NCBI GenBank assembly: GCA_965660635.1
Contig: CBFIAS010000009.1
Location: forward strand, 1-51,190
Length of the DNA stretch: 51,190 bases
Direction of reading: 5' to 3'
Source of the DNA: UBA7374 sp965660635
Lineage (GTDB): Bacteria > Verrucomicrobiota > Verrucomicrobiia > Opitutales > Coraliomargaritaceae
How positions within the stretch are numbered: position 1 is the stretch's first letter; each line of letters starts with the position of its first letter. Below are positions 35,253 through 44,423 of this stretch, one piece after another. The translations under genes and the position numbers were made by a program. Below the pieces are notes generated by a model. That model saw only the letters and a program-made list of their open reading frames with translations. It was not told the origin of the DNA and did not search any database.

Positions 35253-36572
35253 CTAGGCGGTGGCCTCCGCTGTCTCGCGTTCGGCTTTCTCCAGGAGCAG
35301 ATCCATCGTCTTGCCCATCACGATGTCCAACCGCATGCGGTCGATGCGCCCCTGGTCCTTCTTCAGCTCCTTGACCAGTTGATCCGGCTTCTGGCCGGTT
35401 TGCATGGCCTCGTTCATAATCACGCGACTGAAGTCCTCATTGGCCGCCTGCACCTTCTCTTCCTTGGCGATACGCCCAAGTATGAGGCGGCTCTTCAACC
35501 GGTTGGCCGCAGCGTCGGAAGCCCCCTGGTGGAGTTGCTCCTTCTGTTTCTCAAAGTCCTCCTGCGTGGCGCCCCGCTCCATGTTGCGTTGCATGAAATC
35601 GCGCAGGATCGCCTCGGTCTCGCCCTCGATCCCGCTCTCGGGCAAGGGGAAGTCCACTGCTGCAAGCAGTTGATCCGTCACCTGCTGACGTTCCGCCTGG
35701 AAATTCTTCTGTTCCTTCTGGCGTGAGATATTATTGCCGATCTGCTGACGAAGTTCCGCCTCGTCCTTCACCTGCATGCTCTTGAAGAAAGCCTCGTCCA
35801 GTTCCGGCAAGACCTTCTCCCGCACCTCCTCGACCTCGACCGCATAGGTAGCCGATTTTCCCGCCAGCACGGCGACGCCAAAGTCGGAAGGAAACTCCAT
35901 CTCCACCTCCTTATTCTCTCCCGCGGACATGCCAACCAATCCATCAACCACTGCACGGACGCCCGGAGCATCTTCTGAACCGGCCTCCTCCCAGGTCTTG
36001 CTCTGCTTCCCGAACATCGGAGCGTCCGGGGCAAGCTCGGCGATCGCCTGGCCATCCATTGTTCCTTCATAGCTGCAGCGCACGTAGTCGCCCTTTTTAG
36101 CAGCTTTCTCAACAACATTGAATTCCGCCCGTTGGCTGAGGACCTGCTGGAACATCTTCTCGATCTCCTCCTCCCCCGCTTCAGTCGGCTCGGTAGTCAC
36201 CTTCAGGCCCTCGTATTTTGGCAGTTCGAAATCCGGCATGATGTCCACCGTGAAATTCAGCTTGGCCTTCTTGCCGCTGGCGATCTCGCCCTCGTCCAAT
36301 TCCACGATGCCAAAAATGTCTACTCCCGACTGGAGCACGCCGTCCTGGTGCGCAGCCGACACCACGCGACTCTTCAACTCGCTGGCAATGTCCTTCGCGT
36401 AGCGGGTACGGATCATGTTCTCCGGCGCCTTGCCCGGACGAAAGCCGGGCACCTTGGCCTGCCGCTGGAAGTCCTTCAACAGCTTTGCCTCGATGGCGTC
36501 CACCTCCCCGGCGGAGACCTCCACGATAATCGCCCTGCGGGTCGGATTGATGTCTTTTACGTCAGTATTCAC
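35253..36572 (-). CDS. tig: Trigger factor
   Basis: This ribosome-associated chaperone and peptidyl-prolyl isomerase (439 residues, usual length) has the ribosome-binding signature PGFRPGKAPENMIRTRY near residue 43, the FKBP domain (GDYVRCSYEGTMDGQAI to VEVEEVRE, about 160-255), and a long helical C-terminal chaperone domain. The first gene of the cluster tig-clpP-clpX, it links nascent-chain folding with proteolysis. The ATG at 36572 matches the family start (a beta strand followed by EVSAGEVDAIE). Confidence 0.96.
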   Translation of the reverse strand: MNTDVKDINPTRRAIIVEVSAGEVDAIEAKLLKDFQRQAKVPGFRPGKAPENMIRTRYAKDIASELKSRVVSAAHQDGVLQSGVDIFGIVELDEGEIASGKKAKLNFTVDIMPDFELPKYEGLKVTTEPTEAGEEEIEKMFQQVLSQRAEFNVVEKAAKKGDYVRCSYEGTMDGQAIAELAPDAPMFGKQSKTWEEAGSEDAPGVRAVVDGLVGMSAGENKEVEMEFPSDFGVAVLAGKSATYAVEVEEVREKVLPELDEAFFKSMQVKDEAELRQQIGNNISRQKEQKNFQAERQQVTDQLLAAVDFPLPESGIEGETEAILRDFMQRNMERGATQEDFEKQKEQLHQGASDAAANRLKSRLILGRIAKEEKVQAANEDFSRVIMNEAMQTGQKPDQLVKELKKDQGRIDRMRLDIVMGKTMDLLLEKAERETAEATA

Positions 36573-36678
36573 GGTACGGTAAATCAGTTGTCAATGCGGC
36601 ACATGCCGTTGGGAAAAGCCGCCCAGTAAGAGAACCCGCCGGATGGGGGTCAATTCCTTTTCTGCCTCCCGTCGTCCG

Positions 36679-37239
36679 TCAAAGGCGGAAGCGGATCCAG
36701 TCCGGCCCCGCATCCGCGAAAAGATGCCGCCACCGGTCCAGCGCCTCCAGCGTGTCCGGCACCGCGCCAATGCCAGTGTGCAGCACACCCAGAACCGCGG
36801 CCCCTTCCTTCCGGTTGAACATGCGCAAGCGGATCCCCAGCTCTCCAAGCATCGGCTTCAAGTCCGTCACATCCACCCCATCGGCCAAAGCCACCCGCAC
36901 CTGGTCCGCAGCCATGTAGGAAAGTGAGCCGTCGGCCAGTGTTTCCACCACCCGCACATACGGGTAGCTCTTGCGGAAATTCAACAACCAGACCCGTTCA
37001 AGGGGGGCATCCGCATCAGGCAAGTAGCCGAACCGGAGGACCTCCCCAGAAAGCATGGCAACCTCCACCCCGTCAGGCAATGGCTCCGCCCCGGTTTCAA
37101 TCGCATGCTCCCGGTGCTCGTGCCAGGGATCCACAGTTTGCTCCTCCCTCGCCACACGCCTCGCCAGAATAAAAGAAACCAGCAACATGCCGAGGACAAA
37201 TCCGGCCCCGTACACCTTGAACCGGTCCAAATTAGTCAT
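36679..37239 (-). CDS. Hypothetical protein with N-terminal membrane anchor
   Basis: This 186-residue protein has one TM helix (about 11-27, GAGFVLGMLLVSFILA) and a soluble remainder I cannot assign. Parts such as DVTDLKPMLGELGIRL and LGVLHTGIGAVPDTLEALDRW loosely recall the propeptide fold of subtilases; this is a weak impression. It overlaps the upstream small membrane-protein gene by 8 bp, so the two are coupled. It ends 106 bp before tig on the same strand. Confidence 0.8.
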   Translation of the reverse strand: MTNLDRFKVYGAGFVLGMLLVSFILARRVAREEQTVDPWHEHREHAIETGAEPLPDGVEVAMLSGEVLRFGYLPDADAPLERVWLLNFRKSYPYVRVVETLADGSLSYMAADQVRVALADGVDVTDLKPMLGELGIRLRMFNRKEGAAVLGVLHTGIGAVPDTLEALDRWRHLFADAGPDWIRFRL

Positions 37240-37522
37240 GGAAGCCTTCCCCTCCCCCGGCGGAACGCGCTTGCAAGTGCTCGCGGCGGGCCCGCATCAC
37301 ACAGAGAACCAGTGCCGTGCCACCCGCCCAGACGCCCGCGTACTTCAAGCCGTGCAGGTAGCCCCAGGCAGCCATGAAAGCAGGATCAAAGTCCTCGTAG
37401 AAACACCAGCCCCACAACAAGTGAGAGACCACTCCCAACACCGCCCCGGCCAGGCAGATCAGGCAGACGTAGTAAGCCCAGCCGAAAAACCAGCGACCTA
37501 CACTCTTAAGCACGGAAAACAT
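37232..37522 (-). CDS. Small hypothetical membrane protein
   Basis: This 96-residue protein has two hydrophobic helices (about 11-35, GWAYYVCLICLAGAVLGVVSHLL core; and about 58-78, GVWAGGTALVLCV) and a basic C-terminus. I do not recognise a family. The start at 37522 places the first helix near the N-terminus; an in-frame extension to 37621 overlaps the divergent thioesterase promoter region. Its 3' end overlaps the next gene by 8 bp, suggesting that the two products act together. Confidence 0.7.
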   Translation of the reverse strand: MFSVLKSVGRWFFGWAYYVCLICLAGAVLGVVSHLLWGWCFYEDFDPAFMAAWGYLHGLKYAGVWAGGTALVLCVMRARREHLQARSAGGGEGFHD

Positions 37523-37619
37523 GAACAACAGACTGAACCCGGAGCACCGCTTTTGGAAAGACCAAACACGACTCCCGAAAAATGTTTCCACAAACCCCGC
37601 CTTTCCTTTCACTCGCACC

Positions 37620-38033
37620 ATGATTCACACGATTTCCCAAGTCCGAGTACGCTACGCCGAAACAGACCGCATGGATGTCGTCTACCACAGCCACTACTTC
37701 GTCTGGTTCGAAACCGCACGCATCCTCATGCTCGACCAGATGGGGCTGCCCTATTCCGGCCTCGAGGCACAGGGCTACCGCATCCCGGTTCTATCAGCCA
37801 GCGCCGAATACCGGCTACCCGCCCGCTTCGACGACCGTCTGGAAATCCACCTCCGCATGGCCGAGAAACCACGCGCCCGCTTCCGCTTCGAGTACGAGGT
37901 ACGCCGGGAAGACGACCTCCTGGCCACTGGAACCACCGCCCACGCCTTCATGGATTCCCAAGGAAAAGGACTACGCCCCCCACCCGGATTCCTCGAAAAA
38001 CTCGAAGCCATGTGGACCAACCATACAACCTGA
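37620..38033 (+). CDS. Acyl-CoA thioesterase, hot-dog fold (YbgC/4HBT type)
   Basis: This 137-residue cytoplasmic thioesterase has the family signature RYAETDRMDVVYHSHYFVWFE with the catalytic Asp, followed by the long helix ARILMLDQMGLPYSGLEAQG and five beta strands. Members cleave short or aromatic acyl-CoA or acyl-ACP, and some work with the Tol-Pal system; no tol gene is near. The start at 37620 puts the motif close to the N-terminus; the open frame reaching back to 37521 is not homologous. Confidence 0.93.
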   Translation: MIHTISQVRVRYAETDRMDVVYHSHYFVWFETARILMLDQMGLPYSGLEAQGYRIPVLSASAEYRLPARFDDRLEIHLRMAEKPRARFRFEYEVRREDDLLATGTTAHAFMDSQGKGLRPPPGFLEKLEAMWTNHTT

Positions 38034-38085
38034 CTCATCATGAACTTACCAACTTACCCCTCCTGTCTCCTGACTCCTGCGAAGA

Positions 38086-38637
38086 TCAGCCCCCGCTGCG
38101 CTGGCCTCTGTAGCTGCGTGCAATGTGCCGCACTACCTCGCTGATGGAGCGCCCCGCCGTTGAAATGCAGATGCCGGCATCCATGTAGACCGGTTCACGC
38201 TCGGCCAAAAGCGCACGGATGCGCTCCTCCGGGTTCTCCACATTGAGCAACGGGCGGTTCTTGTTCCGGCTGGTCCGCTCAAGGATGCTCTCCACCGGCG
38301 CGAAGAGGCTGACCACCACACCCTTCTCCTTTAGCCGCTCCTTCATTCCCGGCTGTACCACCAACCCGCCTCCGCAGGAAACCACGCAGCCTCTCCCTGG
38401 GTGACCCGTCTCCACAAATTCGCGCTCCAACTCCCGGAACCGTGCCTCGCCATCCGATTCAAAAATCTCCGCCACAGTCTTGCCCGCCGCCTCTTCGATG
38501 CACCGGTCAGAATCCATGAAGCGCATCTTCATCTCCGCCGCCAGGCGTCGGCCGATCGCAGACTTGCCTACACCCATAAAGCCAACCAGGTAGAGGTTCC
38601 TCGCGTTATTCGCACTTTCATCGATCATTCGAGCCAT
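38086..38637 (-). CDS. aroK: Shikimate kinase
   Basis: The enzyme phosphorylates shikimate at O3 in aromatic amino-acid synthesis. The 183-residue product has Walker A GFMGVGKSAIGRRLA, the substrate Asp in MDSDRCIEE, the SCGGGLV loop, and the lid RNKNRPLL followed by EEPVYMDAG-type sequence (EREPVYMDAG). It starts at 38637 (MARMIDES); 38628 and 38676 are alternatives. It is convergent with the thioesterase gene (52-bp gap). Confidence 0.95.
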   Translation of the reverse strand: MARMIDESANNARNLYLVGFMGVGKSAIGRRLAAEMKMRFMDSDRCIEEAAGKTVAEIFESDGEARFRELEREFVETGHPGRGCVVSCGGGLVVQPGMKERLKEKGVVVSLFAPVESILERTSRNKNRPLLNVENPEERIRALLAEREPVYMDAGICISTAGRSISEVVRHIARSYRGQRSGG

Positions 38638-38771
38638 TGAAGCACCCGGAAACCAGCCCGCAACGGAAATCACCAATCAGCTGCCCGGCCAAAACACTTG
38701 CCGTCCATCCCCGGAAAAGCATAACATTCGAATCGTAATCCCGCGACTCCAAGCCAGTCTCACTCGAATAC

Positions 38772-39218
38772 ATGGACAACAAAGTCAGCCAGATCAGCAT
38801 CAAGGGCGTCATGCCAACCTCAAACGGCTGCGCCGTTTTCCTCGGCAATGATGAAAAGACCTTCGTCATCTACGTCGACCCATCCATCGGCAACTCCATC
38901 CAGCGGGCGGCCAATGGCGAGCAGAGCGAGCGCCCGCTGACCCACGACCTGGTCATGACGCTCCTCGACGGGCTCGGCGCCGAAGTCGAACGCGTAATCG
39001 TCAACGACGTGGAAGACAGCACCTTTTTCGCCCGGCTCATTATCTCGATGGAAAACGAGCTTGGCCGCAAAATCGTAGAACTCGACGCCCGGCCCAGCGA
39101 CTCGATCGTCCTCGCACTCATGTCCAGCAAGCCGCTCTACGCCTCGAGTCAAGTCCTCGAAAAAGTCGATGACATGACGGAGATCCTCGCACGCATCCTC
39201 CAGCAGAACCAGGAATGA
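38772..39218 (+). CDS. Bifunctional-nuclease (BFN/DUF151) domain protein
   Basis: This 148-residue protein fits the BFN (DUF151) family, with ISIKGVMPTSNGCAVFLGN, FVIYVDPSIGNSIQRA, RPLTHDLVMTLLDGLGAEV, and the signature ELDARPSDSIVLAL. Some plant members have dual RNase/DNase activity; bacterial roles are poorly known. The start is the ATG at 38772. The gene is coupled by ATGA to a tRNA-dihydrouridine synthase gene, which hints at an RNA-related role (inference). Confidence 0.9.
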   Translation: MDNKVSQISIKGVMPTSNGCAVFLGNDEKTFVIYVDPSIGNSIQRAANGEQSERPLTHDLVMTLLDGLGAEVERVIVNDVEDSTFFARLIISMENELGRKIVELDARPSDSIVLALMSSKPLYASSQVLEKVDDMTEILARILQQNQE

Positions 39219-40318
39219 GCCGCCCGCCAAGCGCAAGCGGCGAATCCGCCACTTTGAATCCCTTGCCCGCGCCCGCCGTCCCTGGCCAGCCCTGGTCCGC
39301 CCTCGCCCCCATGCAGGACGTCACCACCCTGCCCTTCATGCGCCTGCTTGGCAAATACGGCCCCCCAGACCTCCTCTTCACTGAGTATTTCCGCGTACAC
39401 GCCCACTCCACCCCGGAAGCCCACATCGTTGACTCCATCCGGCGCCACGACACCGGGCGACCGGTCTTTGCGCAACTCATCGGCGAGAGCCTCGACGACC
39501 TCCGCCGCACCGTCGCCGATATCCGCCGCGCCGCCCTGCCCGTCGCCGGAATCGACCTCAACATGGGCTGCCCCGCCCCAAAGGTGTACAAGAAAAACGT
39601 CGGCGGCGGCCTCCTCCGTGAACCCGCGAAAATCGACGCCGTCCTCGGCTGCCTGCGCGAGGCAATCGAGGGCCGCTTCACCGTCAAGATGCGCATCGGC
39701 TTCGAGGACGACCGCCACTTCGAGACCATCCTTGAACTCCTTGAGAAACACCGGATCGACCTCCTCAGCCTTCATGCCCGCACCGTCAAGGAAGCCTACC
39801 GCAGCGAAGTCCACTACGAATACATCCGTCGCGCCGCTGAACGCCTTCCCTGCCCCGTTCTCGCCAACGGAAACATCACCTCCGTAGCCAAAGCCGTGCG
39901 CGTCCTCCAGGAGACCGACTGCCAAGGCCTCATGATTGGCCGCTCCTGCATCCGCAACCCCTGGATCTTCCGCCAGTTGCGCGAACACTTCTCCAGCCAG
40001 CCCGTCTTCCAACCCACCCTCGCACACGTCCGCCAGTACGTTGAAGACCTCTTCCAGGCTACCGCCCTGCCCGACCGCACCGGACGCTACCACATCAACC
40101 ACCTCAAGAAATTCCTCAACTTCGTCGGACTCGGTGTCGATGCAGACGGCCGCTTCCTCCACGAGATGCGCCGCACGCAGGACAAGGAACAACTCGACCA
40201 GGTCTGCCACCGCCATCTCATTGAAAACGGACGCGGCGAACTTCCCTTCCCCGACGAGCCCATCCGCGGACTCGTCTCCCGCCCCAACTGCGAGACCGCA
40301 GTTGGTTGCTCCCTCTAG
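39215..40318 (+). CDS. dus: tRNA-dihydrouridine synthase
   Basis: This 367-residue FMN enzyme reduces uridine in the tRNA D-loop. It has a TIM-barrel start (APMQDVTTLPFMRLLGKYG), the catalytic Cys region NMGCPAPKVYKKNVGGGLL, the FMN-binding VKMRIGFED, the LSLHARTVKEAYRSEVHY segment with LHARTV, NGNI and MIGRSCIRNPWIF. The C-terminal helical domain is shorter than in DusB. Members of this group may be DusB- or DusC-like; the exact target uridines cannot be told. It overlaps the BFN gene (ATGA). Confidence 0.94.
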   Translation: MSRPPSASGESATLNPLPAPAVPGQPWSALAPMQDVTTLPFMRLLGKYGPPDLLFTEYFRVHAHSTPEAHIVDSIRRHDTGRPVFAQLIGESLDDLRRTVADIRRAALPVAGIDLNMGCPAPKVYKKNVGGGLLREPAKIDAVLGCLREAIEGRFTVKMRIGFEDDRHFETILELLEKHRIDLLSLHARTVKEAYRSEVHYEYIRRAAERLPCPVLANGNITSVAKAVRVLQETDCQGLMIGRSCIRNPWIFRQLREHFSSQPVFQPTLAHVRQYVEDLFQATALPDRTGRYHINHLKKFLNFVGLGVDADGRFLHEMRRTQDKEQLDQVCHRHLIENGRGELPFPDEPIRGLVSRPNCETAVGCSL

Positions 40319-40454
40319 CCCAATCTGGTGCATGCAATGTCGGGTTTAGCTCAGACCCGGCAGGGAATTTATCCAAAGCACGCAAAAGAGATTGCGCGCA
40401 GGCAAACATCCCGCCATCAAAGCAAACTTTTAACCGACTGTTAACGCCGATTCC

Positions 40455-41645
40455 ATGAACATCCACGAGTACCAGGCCAAACAACTGCTCAAAGACCACG
40501 GCGTCCCCGTGCCCAACGGACTGCCCGCTACGACTCTCGATGAAGTCGATCAGGCCCTCGCCGCCCTCGACTCCGGCCAGGCCATAGTGGTCAAGGCCCA
40601 GATCCACGCTGGAGGACGCGGCAAAGGCACCTTCACCGACGGCTACCAGGGCGGCGTGAAGGTCGTTGACAGTACCGAAGCCGCCTGCGAAGCCGCCAGC
40701 GCCATGCTCGGCAACACCCTCGTGACCGCCCAGACCGGCCCCGACGGACGCAAAGTACAGACCCTCTACCTGACCGAGGCCTGCGACATCGCCCACGAGT
40801 ACTACCTCGCCGTCGTCCTCGACCGCGAGACTGCCCAGGCCGTCATCATCGCCTCCACCGAGGGAGGCATGGACATTGAGGCCGTGGCCGAGCAGACTCC
40901 CGAAAAGATCATCCGGGTGCCCGTCTCCCCCGCCACCGGCCTGCGTCCCCATCATTGCCGCCGCGTGGCCTTCGCCCTCGGCTTCGAGGGCGAGCAGGTC
41001 AAGGCCTTCTCCAAGGTTCTCTCCGGCCTCTACCGGCTCTTCTGGGAAAAGAACGCAATGCTCGTCGAGATCAACCCCCTCATCACCACACCCGCGGGCG
41101 ACATCATGGCCCTCGATGCCAAGGTCTCCTTCGACTCCAACGCGCTCTTCAAGCACCCGGACATCGTCGAGCTGCGCGACCTCAACGAGGAAGACCCAAA
41201 GGAAGTCCAAGCCTCCGAGTTTAACCTCAGTTACATCGCCCTTGACGGCAATATCGCCTGTCTGGTCAACGGCGCCGGCCTCGCCATGGCCACCATGGAC
41301 ATCATCAAGAGCTGCGGCGGCGAGCCCGCCAATTTCCTCGACGTCGGCGGTGGCGCCAACGAGGAGCAAGTCACTGCCGCCTTCAAGATCATCCTCTCCG
41401 ACCCCAACGTCGAGGGCATACTCGTCAACATCTTCGGCGGCATCATGAAATGCGACATCATCGCCCGCGGCATTGTCGCCGCCGCACGCAACGTCGATCT
41501 CACCGTGCCCCTCGTCGTCCGCCTTGAGGGCACCAACGTCGAGGCCGGCAAGAAGATCCTCGAGGAGAGCGGTGTCGCCCTCACCCCCGCCGACAGCCTC
41601 GCCCAAGCCGCTGAAATCATCACCTCACAGGTTAAAAACGACTAG
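40455..41645 (+). CDS. sucC: Succinyl-CoA synthetase (ADP/GDP-forming), beta subunit
   Basis: The enzyme catalyses the substrate-level phosphorylation step of the TCA cycle. The 396-residue beta subunit opens with MNIHEYQAKQLLKDHGVPVP, has the ATP-grasp lysine and loop (VVKAQIHAGGRGKGTF), and later EINPLITTPAGDIMALDAKVSFD, and the CoA-ligase domain with DVGGGANEEQVTAAFKII and NIFGGIMKCD. The start at 40455 is the family start. A 136-bp gap upstream carries its promoter, which I could not place exactly. sucD follows after 30 bp. Confidence 0.98.
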   Translation: MNIHEYQAKQLLKDHGVPVPNGLPATTLDEVDQALAALDSGQAIVVKAQIHAGGRGKGTFTDGYQGGVKVVDSTEAACEAASAMLGNTLVTAQTGPDGRKVQTLYLTEACDIAHEYYLAVVLDRETAQAVIIASTEGGMDIEAVAEQTPEKIIRVPVSPATGLRPHHCRRVAFALGFEGEQVKAFSKVLSGLYRLFWEKNAMLVEINPLITTPAGDIMALDAKVSFDSNALFKHPDIVELRDLNEEDPKEVQASEFNLSYIALDGNIACLVNGAGLAMATMDIIKSCGGEPANFLDVGGGANEEQVTAAFKIILSDPNVEGILVNIFGGIMKCDIIARGIVAAARNVDLTVPLVVRLEGTNVEAGKKILEESGVALTPADSLAQAAEIITSQVKND

Positions 41646-41675
41646 CCGCACACAACCCTTTATCATACGCCATCC

Positions 41676-42557
41676 ATGAGCATCCTCGTCAACCAGGACA
41701 CACGACTCCTCGTACAAGGCATTACCGGCAAGACCGGCACCTTCCATACCCGCCAGTGCATCGACTACGGAACCAACGTCGTTGCCGGTGTTACTCCCGG
41801 CAAGGGCGGCCAAGTCTGGGAAGACAGCGTGCCCGTCTGCAACTCCGTCGCCGAAGCCGTCCAGGAGCACGGAGCCAACGTCTCCGTGATCTACGTGCCA
41901 CCCCCCTTTGCGGCAGACTCCATCCTCGAGGCCATCGAGGCCGAAATACCCCTCGTCATTTGCATCACTGAGGGCGTCCCCGTCCGCGACATGGCCGAGG
42001 TCCGCCAGCGACTCAACCAGAGCAACAAGACCCGCCTCATCGGGCCTAACTGCCCCGGTATCATCACACCAGGACAGTGCAAGATCGGCATCATGCCCGG
42101 CTACATCCACAAGCCCGGCCGCGTAGGCGTTGTCTCCCGCTCCGGCACGCTCACCTACGAAGCCGTCTGGCAACTCACCAGCCGCGGCCACGGCCAGTCC
42201 ACTTGTATCGGCATCGGAGGCGACCCGATCAACGGCACCTCCCAGACCGACGCTGTGCGCATGTTCAACGAAGACCCTGAGACCGACGCCATCATCATGA
42301 TCGGCGAGATCGGTGGCAGCGCCGAGGAGGAGGCCTGTGCCTACATCAAGGAACACGTGCAAAAGCCTGTTGCCGGATTCATCGCCGGAGCCACCGCACC
42401 CAAGGGCCGAACCATGGGCCATGCCGGAGCCATCGTCTCCGCCAGCGGCGCAGGCACCGCCGAGGCTAAATTCGCCGCCATGGAAGACGCCGGTGTGTCC
42501 ATCGCGCGCAACCCCTCCGGCATCGCAGACGCCCTCCTCAAGATCTACAAAGGGTAA
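41676..42557 (+). CDS. sucD: Succinyl-CoA synthetase (ADP/GDP-forming), alpha subunit
   Basis: The 293-residue alpha subunit binds CoA through the Rossmann loop VQGITGKTGTFHTRQ near residue 15. The phospho-histidine is in MGHAGAIVSASGAGTAEAK. GPNCPGIITP, RSGTLTYEA, CIGIGGDPINGT and IGEIGGSAEEEAC are all present. It pairs with sucC (30-bp gap), and a hairpin lies immediately after the stop. Confidence 0.98.
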   Translation: MSILVNQDTRLLVQGITGKTGTFHTRQCIDYGTNVVAGVTPGKGGQVWEDSVPVCNSVAEAVQEHGANVSVIYVPPPFAADSILEAIEAEIPLVICITEGVPVRDMAEVRQRLNQSNKTRLIGPNCPGIITPGQCKIGIMPGYIHKPGRVGVVSRSGTLTYEAVWQLTSRGHGQSTCIGIGGDPINGTSQTDAVRMFNEDPETDAIIMIGEIGGSAEEEACAYIKEHVQKPVAGFIAGATAPKGRTMGHAGAIVSASGAGTAEAKFAAMEDAGVSIARNPSGIADALLKIYKG

Positions 42558-42558
42558 T

Positions 42559-42576
42559 CATCCGGCCTTCCGGATG
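42559..42576. terminator. Small perfect hairpin just after sucD
   Basis: The arms catccgg (42559-42565) and ccggatg (42570-42576) form a 7-bp stem with a cctt loop, 1 bp after the sucD stop. There is no T tract, so it may protect the 3' end of the mRNA or attenuate, rather than act as a full intrinsic terminator. Confidence 0.45.
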
Positions 42577-42682
42577 CGATTGCTCCATCGGAATATTTCC
42601 CTTTACCGCCGGAGGAGATTGCCAGTATGTTCTACATTTCTAGGCATTCCTAAATGCCTCTGCGTTAATACCCTTATACCTT

Positions 42683-44419
42683 ATGAACATACTTGAAGTC
42701 TCTCTCTTCATCGGCGCCGTGGTTGGCGTCATTGCCCTGGGCATCTGGAAAAGCCGCGACGAGGAACTCTCCGGCGAAAAAGGCGCCACCGACTACTTCC
42801 TCGCCGGTCGCGGCCTCACTTGGTGGCTCGTCGGCTTCTCCCTCATCGCCGCCAACATCTCCACCGAGCAATTCGTCGGCATGTCCGGCTCCTCCGCCAA
42901 CTGGCTCGGCATGGCCATCGCCTCCTACGAGTGGATGGCCGCTGTTACCCTTGTTTTTGTCGCATTCTTCTTCCTCCCCCGCTTCCTCAAAGCCGGGCTC
43001 TACACCATCCCCGAATTCCTCCAGTACCGCTTTGACGGCGTGGCCCGCCTCGCCATGGCCATCCCCGCCATCGTCACTCTGGTCTTTGTTACCACCTCCT
43101 CCGTTATCTTCTCCGGCGCGAAGTTCGTCTCCGAATACTACAATACCGTGCCCATCCTCAACAGCCTCACTGCCATGTGCTGGCTCATCGCAATCTTTGC
43201 TGCCGTTTATGTATTCATCGGCGGACTCAAAGCCTGTGCCTGGACCGACCTCGTCTGGGGCGCCGCACTCATTCTCGGAGGCGCCATCGTCATGTTCCTC
43301 GCCTTTGGTGTGCTGGCAGAAAAGCCCGCTGAAGAGCTCATCCTGACCAAGGTGGCCAACTCTTCTGCCACCGTGGAAGACATCCGGGACGCCGGTGCCT
43401 GGGAACGCTTCATGCTCCTCAACGACGGCAAGGACGGCGAGGCCGTCGCCGTCAATGGCCCCAACGGATCGGGCGGAAAAATCCACATGATCCGGCCCAA
43501 GGAAGACTCCGACATCCCCTGGACCGCCCTTCTCATTGGCCTCTGGATCCCCAACTTCTTCTACTGGGGCCTCAACCAGTATATCGTCCAGAGAACCCTT
43601 GGCTCCAAATCACTCGCCGAAGGCCAGAAAGGCATCGTCTTTGCCGCCTTCCTCAAGCTCTTGATCCCCTTCCTCGTCGTTATCCCCGGCATCCTCGCCT
43701 ACAACCTGTTCTCCGGCGACCTGCTCAACCCGGCCACCGGAGAGTACGACTACGACGCCGCCTTCCCCGTACTTGTCCGCAACCTGATCAAGCCATTCCC
43801 CCTCATCTCCTGGTTTGTTCTGGCCGCCCTCAGCGGGGCCGTCATCAGCTCCCTGGCATCCATGCTCAACTCCGCGTCCACCATCGCCACAATGGATCTC
43901 TACTCCAAGTTTACCGGCCAGAAAGATCCCGCTAAGCTTGTCAAAGTCGGCCGCGTCTTTGTTGTACTCTTTGTCCTCCTCGCCGGATTTGTCGCTCCCA
44001 AACTCGACAACTTTACCAGCATCTTTGCATACATCCAGGAGTTCCAGGGCTTTATCTCGCCCGGCATCCTCGCCGTATTCATCTTCGGTTTCTTCTCACC
44101 GCGCACCCCGCGCTACTTTGGTGCCGTTGGCATCGGCCTCAATGTAGTCGCCTACGGTGCCTTCAAATGGCTCATCGGTCCATGGCTCGTCAGCAATGGC
44201 TGGTGGTACGCTGAGCAGATCGCGTTCCTTGACCGCATGGCCATCTGCTTCTTTATCGTCCTCCTCGCCGGTCTCCTCCTGACTATCTTCAAGCCCATGA
44301 AGGAGGCCGTCACCATGCCGGTCAACGAAGAGATCGCACTCGAATCTTCCGGCTCTGCCAAAATCGTCGGAGTCATCGTTGTTATTGCTACGATCGCACT
44401 CTACGCAGTCTTCTGGTAG
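42683..44419 (+). CDS. Sodium/solute symporter, SSS family
   Basis: This 578-residue Na+-coupled transporter has about 14 TM helices. It shows the SSS start GTDYFLAGRGLTWW-like (GATDYFLAGRGLTWWLVG), SLIAANISTEQFVGMSG, YRFDGVARLAMA, and NSASTIATMDLYSKF (the sodium-site segment SAS-T). It has an extended loop (about 220-280) between helices that is longer than in SGLT relatives. The substrate, possibly a sugar such as glucose or galactose or another organic compound, cannot be assigned. It lies 125 bp after sucD and is convergent with the lipoprotein gene (4 bp). Confidence 0.92.
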   Translation: MNILEVSLFIGAVVGVIALGIWKSRDEELSGEKGATDYFLAGRGLTWWLVGFSLIAANISTEQFVGMSGSSANWLGMAIASYEWMAAVTLVFVAFFFLPRFLKAGLYTIPEFLQYRFDGVARLAMAIPAIVTLVFVTTSSVIFSGAKFVSEYYNTVPILNSLTAMCWLIAIFAAVYVFIGGLKACAWTDLVWGAALILGGAIVMFLAFGVLAEKPAEELILTKVANSSATVEDIRDAGAWERFMLLNDGKDGEAVAVNGPNGSGGKIHMIRPKEDSDIPWTALLIGLWIPNFFYWGLNQYIVQRTLGSKSLAEGQKGIVFAAFLKLLIPFLVVIPGILAYNLFSGDLLNPATGEYDYDAAFPVLVRNLIKPFPLISWFVLAALSGAVISSLASMLNSASTIATMDLYSKFTGQKDPAKLVKVGRVFVVLFVLLAGFVAPKLDNFTSIFAYIQEFQGFISPGILAVFIFGFFSPRTPRYFGAVGIGLNVVAYGAFKWLIGPWLVSNGWWYAEQIAFLDRMAICFFIVLLAGLLLTIFKPMKEAVTMPVNEEIALESSGSAKIVGVIVVIATIALYAVFW

Positions 44420-44423
44420 TCCC

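Noticed and set aside
39149..40333. A 394-residue open frame on the minus strand
   Set aside because: It is antisense to the tRNA-dihydrouridine synthase gene and is compositionally biased. The dus product has clear motifs; this one has none.
40218..41606. A 462-residue open frame on the minus strand
   Set aside because: It lies wholly antisense to dus and sucC. Its translation is a Gly/Asp/Val/Glu-rich mirror of those genes in GC-rich DNA, with no domain of its own.
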